Origin: Lineus longissimus
Lineage: Eukaryota; Nemertea; Pilidiophora; Heteronemertea; Lineidae
Reading direction: 5' to 3'
Length of the DNA: 64,000 nucleotides
NCBI RefSeq assembly: GCF_910592395.1
Contig: NC_088319.1
Span: 11,098,001-11,162,000, forward strand
This document shows, in pieces, positions 44,501 through 55,309 of this stretch. The position numbers were made by a program, and so were the translations under genes. How positions within the stretch are numbered: the stretch's first letter is position 1; each line of letters starts with the position of its first letter. The notes under the pieces are model-generated. The model was not told the DNA's origin. It made no database searches and was given only the letters and a program-made list of their open reading frames with translations.

Positions 44501-47500
44501 TGCAGAGTTGTCCTCTGTGCTTTTTTCTGCGAGCGTAAACACCTTGACAGATTCATGGAGTTGGCAATCTGAGAAACATCCAGATCCACAAAATGGCCAA
44601 AGTATTGTTCTGAGAACGTCTGAGAACATTGTCAGTATGTCACCTTTAGTTTGCTAAGAAGATTTTGTTTCCCTGCCCCAGTTGGTCTTTTGATCAAACT
44701 AGTAGGATTGTACATGTATACTTGTTGTATTGTATTGTAATGAGAAATTGCATTCCATGTGTTCTATTTCATGCGTTTTATTTCAGAGTTTGGCGGGTCC
44801 ATTGATGTCGCCGCTATCACCAACTTCATTGATGGAGGCGGAAATGTGCTTGTGGCTGCTAGTTCTGCTGTCGGTAAGTTTTTCAACAACTTGAAGGTTA
44901 TTAGCACTTGGCAGTCAGTGGTCAAGGCTTGAATCAAGTTGGCACTGTCTCAATTTCCGTTAAAAAAAGATTGTCTGTTCTCAAAGAAACTCTTCTCATT
45001 TTAGGTGAGCCCATTCGCGAACTTGGGAGCGAGTGTGGTGTGGAATTCGATGAGGAAAAGACCGCAGTGATTGATCATCTCAACTATGACACCTCGGACC
45101 AAGGAAAGGTAAGATTGATGCATAAAAATCATACGCGAAGATCTAGTTTTGATTATTAGTTCTACAGCGTAACTGTTGAGACTCGCTAAAACTCTTTCTT
45201 TCATATCATATTTGGGTGGTGAAGAGTGACACTAACTCTTTGTATCACATCATATTTTAAAGGTAAAGAGCGGTCCTTCTGTCCAGGCTGTGCATTAGTG
45301 AGCTATATTTACTGTTCTGTTATTTTCCAGCACACATTGATTGTCGCCGACCCAGACAACCTTATCGACTCTGACATGATTGTTGGTAAGAAGAGGAATG
45401 TCAGTCCTCTGTTATTCAGGGGCGTTGGCATGACTGCTGACTCTGACAACCCGCTGGTCCTTAACGTCCTTCACGCGTCCTCCACAGCTTATTCCTTCAA
45501 CCCGGACAAGACCATCGACGATGTAAGTTAATGACTAGACCATTGAGGATGTAAGTTAATGACTAAAGTCATGTTGCACAGTCTTTCATATGAGATGTGA
45601 AACCTCGGTTCCCTGCATCTGGGAAATCCAGCTTTGTCAATGTGCTGCTCTCTTTCCTGCATCTTAATTGCAAAACTACCAACACAGAAATCTTATAGTG
45701 TCCTCGTGACGAGCAATAATATTCATGTCTTTCTATTTCCAGTACCCTCATGCTGTTGGGAAGAACACCCTCCTAATCTCAGCACTCCAGGCCCGTAACA
45801 ACGCCCGAGTGGTTTTCATAGGATCACTCGAGTTCTTCAGTGACGAATTCTTCACCGCTGAGGTCCAGAATGCCAACGGTGGCAGCAAATTCTCGCGCTC
45901 CGGTAACCAGGATCTTGCTACAAGCCTGTCCCAGTGGGTCTTCAAGGAGAAGGGCGTGCTTCGTGTCGGGAAGGTGTCTCATACCAGACAGGGGGAGAAC
46001 AACACCCCTCAGGCTTACACGGTCATGGAGAATGTGGTAGGTTATCCAGTGTTGATGAAGGGATTGTCAGTATTTGAGACTTGTACCAGTAATGCCACCT
46101 CTTGAATAATATCATCGATATGGTCTTTTCATATTGCAACATTTGAATGCTAACATTGTTTACCTTCGCAACACAATAGAAACAATCACCTCCTACATGT
46201 ATTAGTACAGTGACTTGGTCAAGTGCTATTGGTACTGTTACTTTCAACCACTGTGGTATTGCCCAATAAAACTAGGCCAGGAATAAAATCCTGATCTCAA
46301 TGGCCTAGTAGTGAAGGCGTCCGCCTCGTGAATGGAAGGTCAAAGGCTTGAGGGGCAATGCAGCCGGTTGGTCAGCTGCCAGCTACTCGGAGCTAGTTGA
46401 ATATATGACACAAACTGCCTTCTTGCCAGGCGCCTGGCATTAGAGATTGGAGTTTGGAGGTAAAGAGTCTCGCGGGCCAAAGCTGGCTGGCCCTATCATC
46501 AGGGGTGACATTATAATAAACAAACTTTACTTACTATAACTGCTTCCTCAAAGACATGTAATACAGCTATTCTCTCTTCTGTTTCTAGCATTACACCATC
46601 CACATTGAACAGATCAAGGAAGGGAAATGGGTCCCGTTTGATGGCACCGATGTCCAGCTGGAGCTTGTCAGGATTGACCCCTTTGTACGAACAACAATGA
46701 AGCGCAAAAGTAAGTGAAAGTATCATATTGCCCACAACACTGAGTAAAAAACATTAACATTTGGTCCGTCTGATATGTGGTTGGTTCAGCAAGTTCATGT
46801 AGTTGATAAGGTATCATCTTTCCACTTGTCCACACATTGAGGGGCCATCCATTTATCAGTAGGTATGCTCTGAGGCAAAGGGGTCTGTGAATTTTCGAAT
46901 GCATGCAGACACTAATATATTTATCTCCGCTAAATTCCTTTATTCCGAACCATAACCTGTTTACCCTGAGGTTATAAGGTTTCCAACAGGAGGGTACATC
47001 AGTTGTGTATGATCTTCGGTGTCTGTCCGTCCTCATCGGCAGATCCCATCCTCTGCATACACAACACAGTTTCATTATATTTCTCATTCAGAAAATTGTT
47101 ATTCCTCTTTTCCGAACCATAACCTGTTTACCCTGAGGTTATGAGGTTTCCAACAGGAGGATTCATCAGTGGTGTGTGATCTTCGGTGTCTGTCCGTCCT
47201 CATCGGCAGATCCCATCCTCTGCGTACACAACACAGTTTCATTATAAATTTCTTATCTAAAAAGCGTGTCATTGAATAGTACCCTGTACCCCATAACCTG
47301 TTTGCAGTCGTCCTCTTTTCCATACTATGACCAACTTACCGGCGTGGTCTTGGCTTCTAATGGAGGATACATCAGTGGTGTATGATCTTCGGTGTCTGTC
47401 CGTCCTCATCGGCAGATCCCATCCTCTGCATACACAGCATCGCGTGTCATTGAATAGTACCCTGTACCCCATAACCTGTTTGCAGTCGTCCTCTTTTCCA

Positions 47501-50500
47501 TACTATGACCAACTACCAGTGTGGTCTTGGCTTCTAACGGAGGATACATCAGTGGTGTATGATCTTCGGTGTCTGTTTGTCATCATCGGCTGATCCCATC
47601 CTCTGCATACACAACACAGTTTCATTATATTTCTCATTCAGAAAATTGTTATTCCTCTTTTCCGAACCATAACCTGTTTGCAGTTGTCCTCTTTTCCATA
47701 CTATGACCAACTACCAGTGTGGTCTTGGCTTCTAATGGAGGATACATCAGTGGTGTATGATCTTCGGTGTCTGTCCACCCTCATCGGCAGATCCCATCCT
47801 CTGCATACACAACACAGTATCATTATAAATTTCTTATTCAAAAAGTTGTGCATTCCTCTTTTCCGAACCATAACCTGTTTGCCCTGAGGTCATAAGGTTT
47901 CCAACAGGAGGATACATCAGTGGTGTATGATCTTCGGTGTCTGTCCGTCCCCATCAGCAGATCCCATCCTCTGCATACACAACACAGTTTCATTATATTT
48001 CTCATTCAGAAAATTGTTATTCCTCTTTTCCGAACCATAACCTGTTTACCCTGAGGTTATGAGGTTTCCAACAGGAGGATACATCAGTGGTGTATGATCT
48101 TCGGTGTCTGTCCGTCCTCATCGACAGATCCCATCCTCTGCATACCCAACACAGTTTCGTTATATTTCTCATTCAGAAAATTGTTATTCCTCTTTTCCGA
48201 ACCATAACCTGTTTACCCTGAGGTCATAAGGTTTCCAACAGGAGGATACATCAGTGGTGTATGATCTTCGGTGTCTGTCCATCCTCATCGACAGATCCCA
48301 TCCTCTGCATACACAACACAGTATCATTATAAATTTCTTATTCAAAAAGTGGTGCATTCCTCTTTTCCGAACCATAACCTGTTTACCCTGAGGTCATAAG
48401 GTTTCCAACAGGAGGATACATTAATGGTGTATGATCTTCGGTGTCTGTCCGCCCTCATCGACAGATCCCATCCTCTGCATACACAACACTGTTTCATTAT
48501 AAAATTTTTATTTAAAAAGTTGTTATTCCTCTTTTCCTAACCATAACCTGTTTCCAACCTGTTTGCATTCGTCCTCTTTTCCATACTATGACCAACTACC
48601 AGTGTGGTCATGGCTTCTAATGGAGGTACATCAGTGGTGTATGATCTTCGGTGTCTGTCCGCCCTCATCGACAGATCCCATCCTCTGCATACACAACACA
48701 GTATCATTATAAATTTCTTGTTCAAAAAGTTGTGAATTCCTCTTTTCCGAACCATTACCTGTTTACCCTGAGGTTATAAGGTTTCCAACAGGAGGATACA
48801 TCAGTGGTGTATGATCTTCGGTGTCTGTCCGTCCTCATCGGCAGATCCCATCCTCTGCGTACACAACATTGCGTGTCATTGAATAGTACTCGTCTAATAA
48901 CCCTTTCACTCGCCATCTTCTAAGTGCAGATCCCTCTTGTCTGCTATATCACGGCCAACTCTGTATGGTCCTGGTTTTTCACAAGAGGATACATGAACGT
49001 GTATGTTCTTCAGTGGCAGTTGCCTATTCTGCAACTTTCACTTTCTTCGTACACTACATGTTGAAATCAGAATGTTTTCCGCTAGAAATATACGAAAGTG
49101 TTCGATGAAGTTTTTCCCTCTTTTCCATACCTTGACCAACTACCAGTGTGGTCATGGCTTCTAATGGAGGATACATCAGTGGTGTATGATCTTCGGTGTC
49201 TGTCTGTCCTCATCGGCAGATCCCATCCTCTGCATACACAACACAGTTTCATTATAAATTTCTTATCTAAAAAGTTGTGAATTCCTCTTTTCCGAACCAT
49301 AACCTGTGTACCCTGAGGTTATAAGGTTTCCAACAGGAGGATACATAAATAGTGTATGATCTTCGGTGTCTGTCCGTCCTCATCGGCAGATCCCATCCTC
49401 TGCATACACAACACAGTTTCATTATAAATTTCTTATCTTAAAAGTTGTAAATTCCTCTTTTCCGAACCATAACCTGTTTATCCTTAGGTTATAAGGTTTC
49501 CAACAGGAGGATACATAAATAGTGTATGATCTTCGGTGTCTGTCCGTCCTCATCGGCAGATCCCATCCTCTGCGTACACAACACAGTTTCATTATAAATT
49601 TCTTATCTAAAAAGTTGTGAATTCCTCTTTTCCGAACCATAACCTTTTTACCCTGAGGTTATAAGGTTTCCAACAGGAGGATACATAAACAGTGTATGAT
49701 CTTCGGTGTCTGTCCGTCCTCATCGGCAGATCCCATCCTCTGCGTACACAACACAGTTTCATTATAAATTTCTTATCTAAAAAGTTGTGAATTCCTCTTT
49801 TCCGAACCATAACCTTTTTATCCTTAGGTTATAAGGTTTCCAACAGGAGGATACATAAATAGTATATGATCTTCGGTGTCTGTCTGTTTTCATCGGCAGA
49901 TCCCATCCTCTGCGTACACAACACAGTTGGATTATATTCCATTTTCGGAAAATTATGATTTCCTCTTTTTAGAACCATAACCTGTTACCACGAGATTATA
50001 GGTTTCCAAAAGGAGGATCTTGGGTGTCTCTCTCCCCATTGGCAGATCCCATACACAACTTCTTTACTGATATGTAAAGAAAAGCTCTAACAAAAACAAT
50101 ATTTCTAATGTTTTTCAGATGGTGTGTTCTCAGCCAAGTTCAAACTTCCCGACGTTTATGGCGTTTATCAATTCAGAGTTGACTATCGTAGGATTGGATT
50201 CACACATCTCTTCAGCACCACTCAGGTAAGTGTAGTCCACAGTCTAATGTATATTTGGTGTTGTAAAGCCAACTCGCTCAGTGGAAATCATGGAGAATCA
50301 TTGTTTCATACATGTTGAGCCCAAAAGAGTTGCTACTCCCCTGGCTCTACAACAAGCACTTGTCACTTTCTCACAGACAAAATCTGGCCCGAAATTGCCT
50401 TCAATATCATTAAAAAATGAACGCCTTGTCTATGTCCTTGCTAACTAATCCAACTTTTCCACACAGATGCATGCTGTCCCAAACCGACGCAGTCACTATG

Positions 50501-50910
50501 ATGACAATAATTTCGTGGAATAGTAACTGTACAAGTAGCTGCATATCCTCATGTACATTGTATTATCTCTCAATGCATGCGTGCTGTGATGATGTGACGT
50601 TGTACATGTCAGACGATGAGGTCTTAGTATAAGCTCTGGGTAGCATGTTGAATTCCTGGTGCTAGGCCTATTGCCTTTCAGATTTTTAGAAAGCCACAAT
50701 CTGCCAGTCTGGACTTACTTCCAAACTAATGATCTCGGTCCTCTCTTCCAGATGTCGGTACACCCCCTACAGCATACTCAGTACGCCCGCTTTATTCCGG
50801 CAGCCTTTCCTTACTACACCAGCTCATTCTCGATGATGGTGGGCGTGTTTGTTTTCTCGCTTGTGTTCCTGCATTTCCGGGAGGAAAACAAAGAGAAGAA
50901 GGACCAATAA
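41563..50910 (+). CDS. DDOST: Dolichyl-diphosphooligosaccharide-protein glycosyltransferase 48 kDa subunit, nine exons, complete
   Basis: Non-catalytic subunit of the ER oligosaccharyltransferase that transfers the lipid-linked glycan to Asn-X-Ser/Thr in nascent proteins. Exons: 41563-41707, 44360-44470, 44787-44873, 45005-45108, 45331-45522, 45743-46036, 46589-46709, 50119-50225, 50752-50910. They join to 439 codons plus TAA, matching the mature family length. Residues 1-24 form a signal peptide ([20 protein letters not shown]). The luminal domain carries family hallmarks: [56 protein letters not shown] and [11 protein letters not shown] single membrane span near the C-terminus ([16 protein letters not shown]) is followed by a short basic cytosolic tail ending KKDQ, a KKXX-type ER retrieval signal. 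Intron 1 contains nested transposons and intron 7 a 3-kb satellite array. The start is fixed by the signal peptide and the first exon homology. Confidence 0.97.
41977..42940. mobile_element. Fold-back element split by a ~460-bp TA-flanked insertion
   Basis: The outer inverted ends are tactacaatcaagatgta (41977-41993) and tacatcttgattgtagta (42919-42936). The inner arms 42453-42566 and 42807-42920 are inverted over 114 bases with few mismatches. The simplest reading is one element whose left arm runs tactacaatcaagatgta directly into cagaccgggggagctgg, interrupted at the TA by sequence 41994-42452. It is nested within the 41795-43710 element. Confidence 0.7.
43112..43186. repeat. 75-bp hairpin
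   Basis: gagtgcgcagaacac...gtgatggt (43112-43138) pairs with accatcac...gtgttctgcgcactt (43160-43186) with about four mismatches and a 21-base loop. Inside the intron 1 transposon. Confidence 0.7.
43638..43671. repeat. Perfect 34-base palindrome
   Basis: 17 bases starting atcgacgctacatcgac are followed immediately by their exact reverse complement, with no loop. It sits directly inside the right end of the 41795-43710 transposon. Confidence 0.9.
46295..46530 (+). repeat. tRNA-derived SINE
   Basis: A-box-like tggcctagtagtgaagg (46301 on) and B-box-like ggtcaaaggct (about 46338) are spaced as in a tRNA gene, with an anticodon-arm-like ccgcctcgtgaatgg between. A SINE body and an A-rich tail (ataataaacaaac) follow. 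In DDOST intron 6, just before exon 7. Confidence 0.6.
46930..50090 (+). repeat. Satellite-like array of ~170-bp monomers in DDOST intron 7
   Basis: Sixteen occurrences of cttcggtgtctgt mark the monomers, at 47014, 47181, 47387, 47564, 47762, 47932, 48099, 48266, 48436, 48646, 48816, 49191, 49361, 49531, 49701 and 49871. The last five are spaced exactly 170 bases. Each monomer carries gatcttcggtgtctgtccgt, cggcagatcccatcctctgc and atacacaacacagtttcatt. Two monomer types alternate irregularly: one has ccctgaggttataaggtttc, the other ccatactatgaccaactacc. A degenerate stretch at 48890-49080 separates a left and a right block. The array fills most of a 3.4-kb intron. Confidence 0.9.
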
Positions 50911-51400
50911 TGGCGGAGGTGTCGTCAGCAGATACAAACGATGTCACCTGTTATATGCTTGTTAGTTGGGGACAGATTGAAGACAGGGTTAGAACACAAA
51001 GAGAGAGGAATAATTCTCATTCCCAGTCAGAATCCTGCCATATTGTTAGTGAAGTCATGTCATACTTTATGTCTGTAGTCTGTGGGGAACAAATTGTAAA
51101 GAAGAACAAGGCTGGGTTAAAATTCAAAGAGAGAGAGATAGATAATATTTCCAGTCTGAATAGGGCCTTTCAAAATATGTCACTAGAGAATATTGCCATG
51201 GAAAATGGGCTGTTGCATGATATGCAACTTTTGCATATAAAGAACTGTACATGTACAGAAAAATTTGGTGCCATTTTCTCTGAGATTATATATATAAAAT
51301 ATCGATATATATCATGTGGTCCAGAGGACGTTTTCTGTACTTACGATTGACACATTTTGTATCTGTTGAGGACATTAATAAATCCTTTCTATGCAAGTAA
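50911..51400 (+). other. DDOST 3' untranslated region
   Basis: The sequence after the TAA is A/T-rich, and the first canonical AATAAA is at 51377-51382, so the transcript probably ends near 51400. A 146-codon open frame starting at the stop codon is not conserved-looking and overlaps this UTR. Confidence 0.55.
51377..51382 (+). terminator. Polyadenylation signal for DDOST
   Basis: AATAAA, the only canonical signal noticed in the first 500 bases after the DDOST stop codon. Confidence 0.5.
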
Positions 51401-51443
51401 ATTGTTTTGTTCGGAGCTATTCTGGCCTTGTTATTGGATACTG

Positions 51444-51488
51444 CCTCTCCCAAACTTCATGTGGTTACCACATGAAGTTTAGGAGAGG
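51444..51488. repeat. Strong hairpin downstream of DDOST
   Basis: cctctcc, c, then 14 bases aaacttcatgtggt, one loop base, and the exact complement accacatgaagttt, a, ggagagg. That is 21 paired bases with one mismatch and almost no loop, about 60 bp past the polyadenylation signal. Confidence 0.75.
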
Positions 51489-52604
51489 AGAGTTCCCAGG
51501 GCCTGTCAGGAGAAATATCCACTTGAGCTCCAGTCACTCCCGTGGGGTACTTTACGGGAGCTATCTAAAAACCACTCCAGAGGGATATTTCATGGAAGAC
51601 TGTTAAAGTAATAGTTTCTTGTCATACATGCACTCATTTTGGTCTTTGTAGTTTTCTATATCATTAATCAGATTATTATCATTTAATGATTACCATTGAA
51701 ACTTCTTGAGTGTTGTGTGATTGTTAATCTGCATGTGTTAACCACATTAACCTTTTTTTTATAAGGTCTCCCTCAAGTCAAACCACTCTCACCACTCACT
51801 CTGGTCTTATTGTATTAGGCCTATAATAAGGTGTCACTGATCTGATAAATGTATCAGGTTATGGGCAGGGAGTCAAAAATCTTTCTTTAACTAGGTAAAG
51901 TCATCAAAAACTGGCCCCAAGATAGGCCCTACAGCAGCAGCTGTGTGGAAAATTGTCTGCTCCAAATTGGAACGATTTTTGACAATTTCTAGAAAAACAA
52001 CTGTCATCTGTTTCTGATAAAACACAGTGGGTTGCACTCAACAACGGGAAGAGCCATGCTGTGCTATTTTTAGACAAAACTGACCCGTCTCACAGGGTTA
52101 CAAATAGCCACCCAATGCAACAATTTAGCGGGAAAAGATCGTTGATAGACTGTGCGGTCTGGGAAAGTTAGCAAATAGTCCTGATATTTAAGTAAATATC
52201 TCCTTAGTGGAAAGGAATCAGCTCTCCTACTATATTTCATTGGAAAGAGTATCCTGTCTGGGACACAAACGAATAAAAATGATGTAAAATAAGCTGCAGA
52301 TTTTTGAAATATGAGCTGCATATTGAAACGATCTCTCGATAGATGAAATGTTAAAGTCGGGGGGGGGGGGGGGGGGATCGTCTGCGGCATGCTCTGGCAA
52401 AGTTCTACTTCGGGTGATCAGATGGATTTCGAAATACATGTGTACCAAATGGGAAGTTCAGTTGGCCAGAGAGGTTTTCATTCCTTCCCCTCTCCCTTTT
52501 TAAAACATATTGGTTGAATAAAAATTGCGCTGACGGGGGTTTTTGCGGGCGCTATCAATCACGCCGGGCAAAACTTTTACGGGCGTTTACGGGCGCCCAT
52601 CTCC

Positions 52605-52750
52605 TGACAGGCTGGAACCTCCCTTGGCAGACATCTCTCAAGGACACTCGTTTTGGTCCCAAAGTGGTGGTTTCCATTCAATTTGACCTCTATTAAAGAC
52701 TCTCTGTTCGGAGGCTTGCCATAATAGAAAGGTTCGAGTCCACTGTATTT
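52605..52750 (-). mobile_element. Pogo/Tigger-like MITE, degraded copy H
   Basis: ggctggaacctcccttggca through ccattcaatttgacctct to gagtccactgta. The family order is kept, but the middle is shortened by about 40 bp. Confidence 0.65.
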
Positions 52751-53688
52751 GCAAGATTAACCGCATTCAGGAAGACCGGTGCAAATGACGTCTTGGTGAC
52801 CATCAACAAAGGGGAGGCAAAGGCAATATGGATGACCTGCTTTTGGAGCCCTTCACACAGTCCCCTTTATGGCAGTGTCTAGCCTAGCTGGTGGTGGCAG
52901 TGTAGCACGTAGCTGTCCGGATTGGTAATGACAATCTCTTCTCATTATATCATTGTTACAATGTCTGAACGCTGATCGGGTTGTCACACCAAGTGGTACG
53001 CGTGTCCGCCTTGCAGTGCTGAGTCGTTCAACGATTGTCTTTGTAGTGTTGCCTTATTGAAACAGATGGAGTTAGCTGCTTCCGGCCTGCACAATGACAT
53101 AAGCCTTTACCTCTTCCCCACCTCCGATTGCCCGGCGGGGAGGTTTTGAGACGAGAACAAAGTCCTGCATGCTATGTCTGTGTCTTCTTGTAGCGACCAG
53201 TTGTTTGTTGCTTGCTTCAAAGTTAACAACAAGGCTTCAAATCGGGTTTAATCTAGTTTTGTTCAGCTCGTAACAGAACACACGTCCGGACGCAGCTCGT
53301 CCCGTCTCCTCGTTCGGCGGTGGAGGCTATGACATCGTACGTACATAACACTCAGTTCGTCACGTTCTACTCCAGCGTCGTTGATATGATGTTCGCCTTT
53401 TAAGTAGTCTTGCTCAAACATTTTATAGTTAGATACATGTACAGAACATGACAAAAGACGCATTCCGAGACATGTTTGTATATACTCCGATTTAACACCA
53501 CATGGTCTCGGCCGGGGGGGGGGGGGCATAGTGTCAATATAGCCTGGTTGATGGGTATGTTATGTGATCGTGTGATATTAACCATGCCAGGGGTTTTTCG
53601 AATTAAAAATGCCGTACACCAAGAACACTGATTGCCATTTTAGTTAGTGGCGTAGAGGAGTTTTTGCAAATCCCCGCCCCGTGAACGC

Positions 53689-53738
53689 TTATATCATTGT
53701 TCAACCTCATAACAATGTCGAACAATGAGGTAGGCGTT
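53689..53738. repeat. Hairpin of ~50 bp
   Basis: gtgaacgcttatatcattgt on the left and acaatgaggtaggcgttcac on the right pair over most of their length with small bulges. Outside them cccc and gggg extend the fold. Confidence 0.5.
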
Positions 53739-55309
53739 CACGTTGTCGTTTCGGGGGCTTATAGGCTGTTGTTGCCATATGAGTAAAACATCAGTTAGAA
53801 GAAAGAAAGAAAAGAAGGATTTTTGTCGCCGGGATTTTAGTCGCCAGGACCACGGTTACAGTTACACCCCAATCACATGCTTTGAATATGAAGCCATCGA
53901 TCCGACCTCGTCCCCGAGCCAATAAATCAAGAGCATTCTTGCAAGATGTGTAGACTGGCTTCAATCACATTAGGAAATAACAAACTTCTGGAGCAAAAAT
54001 TGGAATACTTTCAGTGAATTATCCATACATTTTGGGTGTCCGAGTAAAATTTGAAGGATATTTTTTCATTTTCGGCTGAAACACGTTTTCTCTAACCTCG
54101 GGTCGTGGACAATATCGCGGGTTTCCGTAAGCGATTCTGTTCCCGCGTCTGTCCTCAGTGTATTGAACGCTGGATTAGCTTGAGATAGCTGTAGCATGCC
54201 TCAGCTAGTGCATGGAAAGTTAAATCCCGCAGCATCGGATTGAGTCGGTTGTTACAGTACAGTAAGGTAGGGATAATCGCTTTAATATAAACTCGCCGTC
54301 TAACTTTGTGTTAGTGTCAAGTCGATAGCACGTTGAGTTCTTTCCTGTTTGGTTACAATATTGTGTGAGGTACCGCCCCTGCTAACAATACCATATGGTT
54401 GGGAGGCGGAGAACTTCAAGACTCTGCTCTGATTGCATTAGACGTCTCTAAAAGCATTTTTGCATTTTGCATTTGTCATTTGTCGTTTCGATTTCATCGA
54501 CATCATTTTGAGTTGTCGGCATTGGTTTTGGTATAGTTCTGGCAAGCGTAGCAGTTGCGAAAAGATTCTGCCATATGGACGGTCAAGCCCATTCGAGGAA
54601 GCATGCCGGTGTGGTGGAAAAATATGTCTACGGATATAGTGTGTCCAGGGAACAAAGGAGTCTCCATTTCCCACGTTTGGTCTCTGAGGTGTTGCGGCAG
54701 AACCGCGCTTTATTTAGTTATCATTACGGTATACAACAGGGAATGACACTTTTTGTCCAGGGGCGACACCGATGCCAAAGAAACGGCGTATCCTCTATTC
54801 TATTAAGTGGATGACACCCCCACCCCCACACACACACCACATTTAAGGGGGGGGGCTCAGTGCTCGAATTACTAATATTCTTAAACGCTCTCCTCTCCAT
54901 GCGATTGCCATCTGCCATCTTGCCATTGACCCCCTTTCTCGGAGAATTTGTTAGAAATTACTTTTTTGACAGATTTATTCCACCTCATTTTCCTTATTCA
55001 TTTTTCGTTTTCTCGGGGATTTTAGTTTTGAAAACAAAATGACCCTCTTCCCCTAGAAAACTGGAAGGCGCACGCGGCCCCTAAGGTAGCTGACTTGGGG
55101 GCCTAGGATGACATAGAATACGGGGCATGGCTGTGAAGACCAGTGACCCGGCCAATGGTAAAAAGTTCAAGTAAATGGATGCAATAACAAATAGACCGCT
55201 GCTTTTAAAACAACTTGGCACTTGGGTGATAATATATACTTCACACTCTCTCCCTCTAGCATGCAATTTTTTGTGAATTATTAAATAATGAAGTACTTAC
55301 TTAATACGA

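Larger units (their letters stand above)
51490..55309. other. Gene-poor interval
   Basis: No conserved protein, RNA gene or recognisable exon is seen. Visible content is a partial pogo-like MITE (52605-52750), G runs at 52359-52376, 53514-53526 and 54847-54855, and a hairpin at 53689-53738. Short open frames are present but have no supporting features. Confidence 0.5.

Noticed and set aside
46301-46375. Functional tRNA gene
   Set aside because: A and B boxes are present, but the arms do not close into a full cloverleaf and a SINE-type body and A-rich tail follow.
46668-49810. Recurring minus-strand frames reading [24 protein letters not shown]
   Set aside because: They are the translation of one conserved part of each 170-bp intronic monomer, with different ends in each copy. 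No start or splice context.
50910-51350. 146-codon open frame after DDOST
   Set aside because: It overlaps the DDOST stop and 3' UTR, has A/T-driven composition and no recognisable domain.
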